From NCBI GenBank assembly GCA_029821215.1, contig JALGTV010000135.1:1-5113 (forward strand): a stretch of 5,113 nucleotides of DNA, read 5' to 3'. The notes beneath the pieces are model-generated. The model saw nothing but the letters and a program-made list of their open reading frames with translations. It ran no database searches and was not told where the DNA came from. Below are positions 1 through 5,113 of this stretch, piece after piece. The DNA comes from Candidatus Zipacnadia bacterium (GTDB lineage: Bacteria > Armatimonadota > Zipacnadia > Zipacnadales > Zipacnadaceae). Position numbers and translations under genes: made by a program. Numbering within the stretch: the first letter of the stretch is position 1; each line of letters opens with the position of its first letter.

Positions 1-99
1 GTGTATGAGACGGACCTGTGGATCAAGGGGCAAGCGGGACGGCAGAGCGACCCGCGGTTAGCCCTGGAGACACTGGTGGTGGAATTATGCCAGATGTGA
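1..99 (+). CDS. holA: DNA polymerase III subunit delta, C-terminal fragment (partial, 5' end outside window)
   Basis: The reading frame is open from base 1 and ends at TGA 97-99, giving the last 32 residues of a protein that begins upstream. The tail contains ETDLWIKGQ followed by DPRLALETLVVELC. This resembles the end of the delta subunit of the DNA polymerase III clamp loader, where an A/E-D-L-x-I/L-K-G helix is followed by a P-R/W-x-x-L-E-x-L-L-x-x-L-C helix. Delta opens the beta sliding clamp in the cytoplasm and this part belongs to its C-terminal collar domain. The identification is by recalled family pattern over a short stretch, so it is probable rather than certain. The stop lies inside the next small gene, which starts at 87. 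No terminator follows the gene, so transcription could continue into the downstream genes. Confidence 0.68.
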   Translation: MYETDLWIKGQAGRQSDPRLALETLVVELCQM

Positions 100-227
100 A
101 TGGTGACTCATCCAGCATCCATAGAGCCAACCAGCAGGCGTGGTGGCCGGAGCTGATAGGAGCCGTATGGGTGCTGACGGTCTTTGCTGCTTTCGTCCGT
201 CAGATATTGGGTGTACTCGGCTTTTAA
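87..227 (+). CDS. Small single-span membrane protein, 46 aa, unknown function
   Basis: I chose ATG 87 because a purine-rich GGTGG stretch (about 78-82) lies just upstream and because this start gives only a 13-base overlap with the end of the holA-like gene; a longer in-frame start at 18 would lie wholly inside holA. The protein has a hydrophilic N-terminal half (about residues 1-20, with DVNGDSSS) and one hydrophobic segment (about residues 22-46, starting PELIGAVWVLTVFAAF and ending QILGVLGF), so it should be a single-pass inner-membrane protein with a very short tail. It has no recognisable catalytic motif. Bacillus subtilis encodes a similarly sized membrane protein, YqzM, next to holA; size, topology and neighbourhood recall it, but I see no clear sequence match. 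It could also be a spurious short frame, although the clean membrane segment and the overlap argue for a real gene. Confidence 0.55.
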   Translation: MPDVNGDSSSIHRANQQAWWPELIGAVWVLTVFAAFVRQILGVLGF

Positions 228-255
228 TCACAGCTAACCGTAGTCACGGACAAAT
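228..255 (+). other. Short intergenic gap before the glycosyltransferase operon
   Basis: This 28-base gap is the only non-coding stretch before the operon. It holds a weak GGA (248-250) five bases upstream of ATG 256 that could serve as a poor ribosome binding site, and a small CCGT/ACGG inverted repeat (238-249) too short to be a terminator. No convincing -35/-10 pair is visible here or in the preceding coding region, so the operon may be read from an upstream promoter through holA. Confidence 0.4.
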
Positions 256-392
256 ATGTTAGATTTGCTATTCTTCCTGCTGATAAGTGTGGTCGCGGCT
301 CTGGTCGGGGCTGCCATTCGCTTCAGATAGACTCCCGACTCACCGAAGCTATACTCTATCTGCCCCTCGGTTATCTGATTATCGCCTACCTG

Positions 393-638
393 GTGGCCGC
401 CCTGGGCCTGATGGGGATACTTACTGCCCAGAACGTATTAGTGGGACTGGGAATACTGTTGGTAGTGGGCCTGGTGGGGAGTAGACGGGTCGGGGGGGCT
501 GTGCGGGAGGCAATCCGCCGCGTGAGGCGGGCAATGACCAGTTCTCCGCACCGGTGGATGTATGGGTTCCTGCTACTGTGGGCAGTGATGATGCTGTTGG
601 GGGCGCTGGTGTGGCCTGATCTGGGATGGCCTGGCTGA
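393..638 (+). CDS. N-terminal fragment of the GT-C glycosyltransferase in frame 3 (GTG start, 81 aa as an isolated frame)
   Basis: Taken alone this is a GTG-initiated frame encoding two hydrophobic segments separated by a basic stretch (AVREAIRRVRRAM), ending at TGA 636-638. I do not think it is an independent gene. The same frame is already coding-like from 330, where DSRLTEAILYLPLG precedes the GTG, and its end runs directly into the catalytic-loop sequence that continues in frame 1 from 622. The basic loop between helices is typical of the cytoplasmic loop after the second membrane hairpin of GT-C enzymes. It is listed because automatic annotation would probably report it as a hypothetical protein. 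Confidence 0.4.
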   Translation: MAALGLMGILTAQNVLVGLGILLVVGLVGSRRVGGAVREAIRRVRRAMTSSPHRWMYGFLLLWAVMMLLGALVWPDLGWPG

Positions 639-648
639 GCACCTGGCT

Positions 649-2211
649 ATGGCAAAGTTGTGGGCCCAGGCGGGCAAGATATCCCCCCTATGGTATGACC
701 ACCATTCCCAGTTCCCGGCCACCGTGCAGATGCTGTACACGTTGGCTCACCTATTTCGTGGTGCAGTGGCAGCTAAACTGTTTCACTTCGCGTATGGAAT
801 GTTGGGGGTAGGAGCTGTTTTCCTGCTCACCCGCCGCCACATCAGTCCCTCTGCCGCCCCGTGGGCAGCGATAGTGGTAGCTACGACCCCGGTCTACACT
901 TGGCTATGGGGAGTAGCTTACGTAGACCTGGCCCTGGTGGCCTATGTTCTTCTATCTGTCCATTTTCTACTCTCCTGGATAGAAAAGCAGAAAATATCCT
1001 ATGTGGTGCTCAGCGGGACCCTGGGCGGGGCCGCCATGGCGGTCAAAATGCAGGGCATTGTCCACTTTGGAGTAATGGCCCTAATAGCGTTTTATGTTCT
1101 GTGGCGCAGCCCGCAGTACTGCCGGGCACGTCGCGGGCGGCATGTGGGGTTACTGCTGCTAGTGGCACTGATAGTGGCCGGGCCGTGGTATGTCAAAAGC
1201 TGGATAATTACCGGCAATCCCGTCTACCCGTTTGCTTATAGTATTTTCGGGGGCAAGCAGTGGTCAGCCGCCCAGGCCCAATGGTATCATCGTCATCAAC
1301 AGAGCTTCGGAATGGGTGAGTTGCCCAGTAGTGCGGTAATGAGGGCTTTACCCTGGTGGAAGCGGTCATTGGTGGGTCCGCGTGAGCCGCACAAGTTATT
1401 GATAGCTCCAGTGAATCTTACTCTATGGCCGGAGGAGTTTACGGTAGAGGTGGGCAAGGTGGCAGCGATGACGCAGATGTCTGTAGGGCCACTGTATTTG
1501 ATTTTCGTGCCGCTCTTGGTTATCTTTTCACCTCGACCCGGTAAACTGAAGATTCTGCTGATTATGTTTGGCATTCTGTGGCTGTGGTGGCTGTATTCTA
1601 TGCAGTTGACCCGCTACCTGCTTCCTACTCTAATGCTGCTGGCGCCGGCAGCCGGCTACGGCATATACCGGAGTCTGCGGGCAGGGATAGTGCTGCGGGT
1701 TTCCGCGGGTATAGTGCTGGGGGTGTGGCTGGTGGCGGTAGTGTTGTTTAACTGGCTGATGCTCAGTCCGGCTCTTCCTGCTATTGCTGGGCAGGTTTCC
1801 TGGGATAGCTACCTGCGCCAGACACTGGACGTATATGGGCCGAGTCAGTATATCAACGATTTCACTGCCGCCGATGCCAAAATTATCACCTACGGCGAAC
1901 CCCGTTGCTATTACCTACAGCGAGAGTACCTGTGGGGTGACTGGCACTACCACCAAATGATAGTTTATGATAGAATGGAAAAGTCTGAAGAGCTGATAGC
2001 TGCGTACCAGCGGTTAGGGATTACTCATATTCTGATAAATCGGAGGTATTTCGGCGTTTCCGACCGTAGTGAGCAGGCAGATAGGCGATTGCTGGCAGCG
2101 GCCATTCAGGCGGGGCACCTTAAGCTGGTGCAAAGGCTGGGAGCCGGGAACCAATACTTACTATTTGAAGTCATCGCCCAACAAGGAAAAGGGAGTAGTA
2201 GTACACGATGA
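649..2211 (+). CDS. Intact 3' part of the GT-C (ArnT/PMT-like) glycosyltransferase, 520 aa
   Basis: This is the longest uninterrupted frame of the locus. It begins inside the first extracytoplasmic loop (MAKLWAQAGKISPLWYDHHS), a stretch resembling the family's loop with a D-H-H-S-x-F-P motif (residues 17-23). About ten hydrophobic segments follow up to residue 380 or so, including TTPVYTWLWGVAYVDLALVAY, GPWYVKSWIITGNPVYPF (a family-typical W-Y-x-x-x-x-x-x-T-G-N-P-V-Y-P-F motif) and LTRYLLPTLMLLAPAAGYG. The last 135 residues or so are hydrophilic and probably form an extracytoplasmic domain (ADAKIITYGEPRCYYLQ, then LGITHILINRRYF). ATG 649 is the first possible start in this frame, yet it leaves out the three N-terminal helices and the D-W-D motif, so a protein made from here would lack the expected catalytic residue. 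The stop overlaps the next start by four bases (ATGA). Confidence 0.8.
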   Translation: MAKLWAQAGKISPLWYDHHSQFPATVQMLYTLAHLFRGAVAAKLFHFAYGMLGVGAVFLLTRRHISPSAAPWAAIVVATTPVYTWLWGVAYVDLALVAYVLLSVHFLLSWIEKQKISYVVLSGTLGGAAMAVKMQGIVHFGVMALIAFYVLWRSPQYCRARRGRHVGLLLLVALIVAGPWYVKSWIITGNPVYPFAYSIFGGKQWSAAQAQWYHRHQQSFGMGELPSSAVMRALPWWKRSLVGPREPHKLLIAPVNLTLWPEEFTVEVGKVAAMTQMSVGPLYLIFVPLLVIFSPRPGKLKILLIMFGILWLWWLYSMQLTRYLLPTLMLLAPAAGYGIYRSLRAGIVLRVSAGIVLGVWLVAVVLFNWLMLSPALPAIAGQVSWDSYLRQTLDVYGPSQYINDFTAADAKIITYGEPRCYYLQREYLWGDWHYHQMIVYDRMEKSEELIAAYQRLGITHILINRRYFGVSDRSEQADRRLLAAAIQAGHLKLVQRLGAGNQYLLFEVIAQQGKGSSSTR

Positions 2212-3026
2212 AAGTAGCTATTCTGGCCGGCGGCAAAGGCATACGGTTGTATGGTGAAGGAGCAGACCAGCCGAAGGTGCTATTTCAAATAGGCTCCCGG
2301 CCGATAATATGGCACATTATGAAGCTGTACGGCAGCGCGGCCTTTAATGATTTCGTGATCCTGTTAGGGTATAAGGGAGACAGGATCATTGACTACTTCC
2401 TGCATCAGGCCCCGTATCTGGATGCCGACGTCCAAGTAACCCAAACCAGCAAGGGCATGCCCGCCGACGTGGATGTGCTTAACTATACCTCCGAGCCATG
2501 GAGGGTTACTTTATGTCGGACCGGCCTGGACTCATCCACTGGTGAGCGCCTCCGTCAAGCCCGCCAATATCTGGAGGGCGAAGAGACTTTTATGCTCACC
2601 TATGGAGATAGCCTCGGGGATATAGACATAACCGCGCTGCTGGCATTTCATAGATCTCACGGGAAGATCGGCACCCTGACCGTGGTCAGGGCGCGCTCCC
2701 AATTTGGGCACGTGTCTGCTGAGGATGATGGTCTGGTGGGAGGCTTCCAGGAGAAACCACAACTCCCCGACTGGATAAACGGAGGCTTTTTCGTATTTGA
2801 GAATGCCATATTTGATTACTTAGAGCCGGGCGATGTCCTGGAGCGAGATTGCCTGCCGCGGTTGGCGGCTGCCGGCGAGCTTATGGCCTACCGCCACGAG
2901 GGTTTCTGGGCCTGTATGGATACTTATAAGGATACCCTTATGCTCAATGAACTGTGGGACAGTGGCCAGGCGCCGTGGCGGACATGGAATGATAACCCCG
3001 GAGAGGCAGAGGGTCGACTGCAATGA
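2208..3026 (+). CDS. rfbF: Glucose-1-phosphate cytidylyltransferase (RfbF-like nucleotidyltransferase), 272 aa
   Basis: It would make CDP-glucose from glucose 1-phosphate and CTP in the cytoplasm, the entry to CDP-linked 3,6-dideoxy and 6-deoxy sugars. The N-terminal signature is AGGKGIRL (residues 7-14), with the nucleotide-contacting lysine in QPK (K23). RfbF-specific features follow: PIIWHIMKLY (32-41), DFVILLGYKGD (48-58), SEPWRVTLCRTG (95-106), metal-site YGD (132-134), EKP (182-184), WINGGFF (189-195), GFWACMDT (232-239) and GQAPWRTW near the end. PWRVTL, YGD, NGGFF and MDT together distinguish it from RmlA and GalU. Length is close to the usual 257 or so with a short C-terminal tail. 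Oddly, the usual threonine in G-x-G-T-R is isoleucine (I12). ATG 2208 overlaps the upstream stop by four bases and GGGAG (2191-2195) lies upstream. The next gene is the expected pathway partner. Confidence 0.88.
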   Translation: MKVAILAGGKGIRLYGEGADQPKVLFQIGSRPIIWHIMKLYGSAAFNDFVILLGYKGDRIIDYFLHQAPYLDADVQVTQTSKGMPADVDVLNYTSEPWRVTLCRTGLDSSTGERLRQARQYLEGEETFMLTYGDSLGDIDITALLAFHRSHGKIGTLTVVRARSQFGHVSAEDDGLVGGFQEKPQLPDWINGGFFVFENAIFDYLEPGDVLERDCLPRLAAAGELMAYRHEGFWACMDTYKDTLMLNELWDSGQAPWRTWNDNPGEAEGRLQ

Positions 3027-4045
3027 GTGACAGGGAATTTTGGCAGCAACGCCGGGTATTGGTGACCGGGGCCAAGGGCTTTGTGGCCGCCCACCTTATT
3101 AAGCATTTGCTCCAGGCAGGGGCCCAGGTAGTAGGTGTGGAGCGAGATATACACCGGATAGGTTACTTTGATAGCGAAGAGCTGGGCGGGGCCATTGAGC
3201 TGGTGGAGGGTGACTTGAGCGACTATGAGCTAATGGAGAGTGTGGTAGCCCGGTATGACGTGCAGACCATAATTCATCTGGCAGCTCAAGCGCTGGTGGC
3301 AATGGCTAATGAAGATCCATTGCCCACCTTTGACACTAACATTCGGGGTACTTACGTAATGCTGGAGGTGGCCCGGCGCGCTTGGGAGGAGGGCCGCGGC
3401 AGTGTGGAGGGAGTGGTCGTGGCCAGCAGCGATAAAGCCTATGGGGCGCAAGAGCAACTGCCCTATACCGAGGATGCGCCGCTGCGCGCTCAGCATCCGT
3501 ATGACGCGTCCAAGGCATGTGGCGACATACTGGCCCGTACTTATGCCCATACCTATGGGTTGCCGGTAGCCGTAGTCAGATGTGCCAATATCTACGGCCC
3601 AGGAGACTTGAATTTCTCGCGGCTAATCCCGCACACAATACGCACAGTGTTGGAGGGCCAGCGGCCCCAAATCCGCAGTGATGGCACTCCCCAGCGTGAC
3701 TACTTATTCATTGATGACGCGGTCCGTGGCTACCGGTTGGTGGCCGAGCAATTGAATAAGCCCCAGGTACGCGGCCAGGCTTTTAACTTGGGGACAGGAG
3801 AGCCGGTGTCGGTGCTGGAACTGGTGGAGCAGATTATCCAAATCACCGGGGCCGGGGAGATAAGGCCACAGATACTGGCCCAGAGTTGGGGGGAGATTGA
3901 TCAGCAATACCTGGACGCCAGCAAAGCAAAGAAGGTTCTGGGGTGGGAGCCGCGGGTTGAGCACAATGAGGGTCTGAAGATGACAATTGAGTGGTATCGG
4001 CGGCACCTGCCAGACATACCGGCTGCTCAGAGTAACACTAATTGA
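3023..4045 (+). CDS. rfbG: CDP-glucose 4,6-dehydratase-like NAD-dependent SDR enzyme (RfbG-like), 340 aa
   Basis: This is an extended short-chain dehydrogenase/reductase that most likely converts CDP-glucose to CDP-4-keto-6-deoxyglucose in the cytoplasm. It starts with the RfbG-like REFWQQRRVLVTG; the Rossmann motif is TGAKGFVA (residues 15-22), followed by GDL (63-65), HLAAQALV (85-92), the dehydratase motif SSDKAYG (135-141), and catalytic YDASK (160-164) with CGD after it. Later motifs are CANIYGPGDL, RDYLFIDDAV and NLGTGEP. SSDK plus HLAAQ-x-LV and the cytidylyltransferase neighbour point to the CDP-glucose enzyme; a GDP-mannose or UDP-sugar dehydratase is possible. It is slightly shorter than typical RfbG (about 360). 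The third glycine of the nucleotide motif is alanine (A22). ATG 3023 overlaps the previous stop (ATGA), with a GAGGCAGAGGG purine tract (3002-3012) as ribosome binding site. Confidence 0.82.
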   Translation: MSDREFWQQRRVLVTGAKGFVAAHLIKHLLQAGAQVVGVERDIHRIGYFDSEELGGAIELVEGDLSDYELMESVVARYDVQTIIHLAAQALVAMANEDPLPTFDTNIRGTYVMLEVARRAWEEGRGSVEGVVVASSDKAYGAQEQLPYTEDAPLRAQHPYDASKACGDILARTYAHTYGLPVAVVRCANIYGPGDLNFSRLIPHTIRTVLEGQRPQIRSDGTPQRDYLFIDDAVRGYRLVAEQLNKPQVRGQAFNLGTGEPVSVLELVEQIIQITGAGEIRPQILAQSWGEIDQQYLDASKAKKVLGWEPRVEHNEGLKMTIEWYRRHLPDIPAAQSNTN

Positions 4046-4746
4046 TGATTCTATCTATTATTGTTCCGGTCTATAACGAGCGCGATACCATACTGACAGT
4101 ACTGCAACGTGTCCAACAGTTGCCAGTGGATAAGGAAATTATTGTTATTGATAATTGTTCTACCGATGGGACCCGGGAGTTGCTTCAGGAACTGGATGAT
4201 GATAATTTACGGGTAATTCTACAGCCGCACAACCTGAAGAAGGGCAATTCTGTCAAAAAAGGTATAAAGGCGGCCCGGGGGATGTACACGGTGGTGCAGG
4301 ATGCCGACCTGGAGTATAATCCCCAGGATTTGGTGAGGATGCTGACAGTTGCGCAGCAGCCGGAAGTAGCGGCGGTGTTTGGGTCGCGTGTCTTGGACAC
4401 CGATCAACGCAGCAATGGCTTGCGCGAGCAGATTTTTTCGTGGTCACGGCGGGTGTTAAGTGGATTGCACCGGCTGCTGTACAGGAGCCAGTTGACCGAT
4501 GTGGCTGCTTGTTACAAGATGGCCCCGACCCAACTGCTGCAGAGCCTGAAGCTGCGCTGCGATGGTTTTGATTTGGATTTCGAGCTGGCGGCAAAGCTGG
4601 CCAAAGTAGCCCACCAGCAGGACTGTAAGGTAGTGGAGATACCTATATCTTATCATCCACGAGGCATAGATCAAGGGAAGAAATTGCGGTGGTGGGATGG
4701 CATAGGGGCGGCTTGGGCATTGTTTAAGTACCGATTGGTGGATTGA
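4045..4746 (+). CDS. GT2 glycosyltransferase, polyprenyl-phosphate glycosyltransferase-like (DPM1/ArnC type), 233 aa
   Basis: A GT-A fold family 2 enzyme that probably transfers a sugar from a nucleotide donor to a polyprenyl phosphate at the cytoplasmic face. The start is SIIVPVYNE (residues 4-12), followed by EIIVIDNCSTDGT (31-43), the acceptor-side NLKKGNSVKKGIKAARG (63-79) and the metal-binding D-x-D in QDADLEY (85-91). Further on come FGSRV and DGFDLDFELAAKL, the latter typical of the DPM1-like subfamily, and IPISYHPRG. There is no C-terminal membrane hairpin, unlike GtrB or ArnC proper, so it resembles the short soluble DPM1-like form. I chose ATG 4045, whose A is the last base of the previous stop; a TTG at 4042 would add one residue. 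No strong ribosome binding site is visible, which fits translational coupling. A lipid-linked sugar donor is what the GT-C enzyme of this operon needs. Confidence 0.85.
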   Translation: MILSIIVPVYNERDTILTVLQRVQQLPVDKEIIVIDNCSTDGTRELLQELDDDNLRVILQPHNLKKGNSVKKGIKAARGMYTVVQDADLEYNPQDLVRMLTVAQQPEVAAVFGSRVLDTDQRSNGLREQIFSWSRRVLSGLHRLLYRSQLTDVAACYKMAPTQLLQSLKLRCDGFDLDFELAAKLAKVAHQQDCKVVEIPISYHPRGIDQGKKLRWWDGIGAAWALFKYRLVD

Positions 4747-4752
4747 GAAGGG
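4746..4752 (+). promoter_or_regulatory. Ribosome binding site of the LptC-like gene
   Basis: AGAAGGG lies ten bases upstream of ATG 4763. Unlike the three preceding junctions, which use overlapping stop/start codons, this gene has a separate purine-rich initiation site in a 16-base spacer, so it can be translated independently of the glycosyltransferase genes. Confidence 0.5.
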
Positions 4753-4762
4753 CAGAAAACCA

Positions 4763-5113
4763 ATGAGGAATAGGCTCGGACTTATTGTAGCGGTGGCCGG
4801 GGGTGTAGTGGCGATAATAGTGGTGGTTAGCTTGGTGGGGCAGGTAAGGGTGTCTCCACCGGAGGAGACGGTTGAACCGGGGCCACAACCAAAGGAGTCA
4901 GTGGGCCAGCCCCAGGAACTGCAAATTGAGGGCACCGAGGTCACCCAGAGAGATGAGCAGGGCAACATAATCTGGCAGGTGCGCGCCGCCGGGCAACTCA
5001 ACTACGATGAAAGCAGCCAGACACTGCAGGGTGAGGACATCCACTGGGAACTGATGAGGGCGGGCCGCGAGAAGCTGATAGTGGAAGCGCCCCGATTCGC
5101 GGCCCAAGACAAG
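4763..5113 (+). CDS. lptC: LptC-like LPS export protein, N-terminal 117 aa (partial, 3' end outside window)
   Basis: LptC is the bitopic inner-membrane component that receives LPS from the LptB2FG transporter and passes it to LptA. The frame is open from ATG 4763 to the last base. It shows a basic start (MRNR), one membrane helix (about residues 5-26), a proline- and glutamate-rich linker (about 31-50), then a beta-rich region. The repeated pattern QIEGTEVTQRDEQGNIIWQVRA (53-74), then LNYDESSQTLQGEDIHWEL and LIVEAPRFAA, matches the LptC/OstA-like jelly roll, in which a G-x-x-x-W-x-x-x-A strand pair begins each repeat. A membrane anchor favours LptC over periplasmic LptA. A purine tract AGAAGGG (4746-4752) precedes the start by about ten bases. 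The 16-base gap after the GT2 stop suggests the same operon, with its own ribosome binding site. Confidence 0.8.
   Translation, partial: MRNRLGLIVAVAGGVVAIIVVVSLVGQVRVSPPEETVEPGPQPKESVGQPQELQIEGTEVTQRDEQGNIIWQVRAAGQLNYDESSQTLQGEDIHWELMRAGREKLIVEAPRFAAQDK

Larger units (their letters stand above)
256..2211 (+). pseudogene. GT-C family membrane glycosyltransferase (ArnT/PMT-like), whole locus with two frameshifts
   Basis: Read with two single-base corrections, this locus gives one protein of about 651 residues with roughly 13 membrane segments. Frame 1 from ATG 256 encodes a hydrophobic first helix (MLDLLFFLLISVVAALVGAA) and stops at TAG 328-330. Frame 3 continues at once with DSRLTEAILYLPLGYLIIAY and two more helices, ending at TGA 636-638. 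Frame 1 then resumes with WDGLAEHLAMAKLW and stays open to TGA 2209-2211. Skipping C621 joins the last two parts as PDWDGLAEHLAMAK, which matches the expected first-loop D-W-D-x-L-x-x-H motif that carries the catalytic aspartate in this family. The enzymes use a polyprenyl-phosphate sugar on the outer face of the inner membrane. The changes (one base missing, one extra) may be sequencing or assembly errors or a real early inactivation. The long intact 3' part and coupling to the next gene favour error or very recent damage. Confidence 0.72.

Noticed and set aside
18..227. Longer version of the small membrane protein, starting at ATG 18
   Set aside because: Its extra 23 residues would lie inside the holA-like coding sequence and are low in recognisable structure; ATG 87 has a better ribosome binding site and a normal short overlap.
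238..249. CCGT-AGTC-ACGG inverted repeat before the operon
   Set aside because: The stem is only four base pairs and no T-run follows; it is not a terminator and is too short to call an operator.
318..340. Programmed ribosomal frameshifting as the explanation of the GT-C breaks
   Set aside because: Neither break has a slippery heptamer, a visible upstream Shine-Dalgarno-like stimulator or an obvious downstream stem-loop, and two opposite programmed shifts in one glycosyltransferase would be without precedent that I know of.
287..484. Open + frame of 65 codons in the first part of the GT-C locus
   Set aside because: It crosses both the frame-1 and frame-3 coding stretches in the remaining frame and has a low-complexity hydrophilic sequence with no family resemblance.
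492..498. Run of seven G as a possible third indel in the GT-C gene
   Set aside because: The frame on both sides (VGSRRVGG then AVREAIRRVRRAM) gives continuous family-like sequence, so no shift is needed here.
861..1241. Open + frame of 126 codons inside the GT-C gene
   Set aside because: It is an alternate frame of the membrane-protein coding sequence, with no motif and no plausible ribosome binding site.
4456..5001. Long open frame on the minus strand (181 codons) across the GT2 end and LptC start
   Set aside because: It is antisense to two well-supported genes, is rich in Ser, Thr, Cys and Pro without any domain pattern, and is the expected by-product of the codon use on the + strand.

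Overview
The window looks like a chromosomal segment from a diderm (outer-membrane-bearing) member of the Firmicutes/Bacillota, probably anaerobic. This rests on two things: the first 99 bases read as the C-terminus of the DNA polymerase III delta subunit (HolA) followed by a tiny membrane protein, a layout reminiscent of Firmicutes, and the last gene encodes an LptC-like protein, which only makes sense with an outer membrane and LPS transport. The lineage is an inference; no rRNA or other taxonomic marker is present. All genes are on the + strand and coding density is very high.

Layout: (1) 1-99, C-terminal tail of a HolA-like protein; (2) 87-227, a 46-residue single-span membrane protein overlapping the end of holA; (3) 256-2211, a multi-spanning GT-C (ArnT/PMT-like) glycosyltransferase whose reading frame is broken twice near the 5' end, at about 325-330 and at about 621, leaving an intact open frame only from 649; (4) 2208-3026, a glucose-1-phosphate cytidylyltransferase (RfbF-like); (5) 3023-4045, an SDR-family CDP-glucose 4,6-dehydratase-like enzyme (RfbG-like); (6) 4045-4746, a soluble GT2, DPM1/ArnC-like polyprenyl-phosphate glycosyltransferase; (7) 4763-5113, the N-terminal 117 residues of an LptC-like protein running off the window. 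No tRNA, rRNA, CRISPR array, insertion sequence, or convincing promoter or terminator was seen. The only gap before the operon is 228-255.

The genes from 256 to 4746 are joined by 1-4 base stop/start overlaps and read as one translationally coupled unit. A coherent model is that RfbF and RfbG make CDP-4-keto-6-deoxyglucose, the GT2 loads a sugar onto a polyprenyl phosphate on the cytoplasmic face, and the GT-C enzyme uses that lipid-linked sugar on the outer face of the inner membrane. The LptC gene follows directly, so lipid A or LPS core decoration, analogous in logic to ArnC/ArnT, is a natural hypothesis. The acceptor, the final sugar and the activity of the frameshifted GT-C gene cannot be settled from this sequence.
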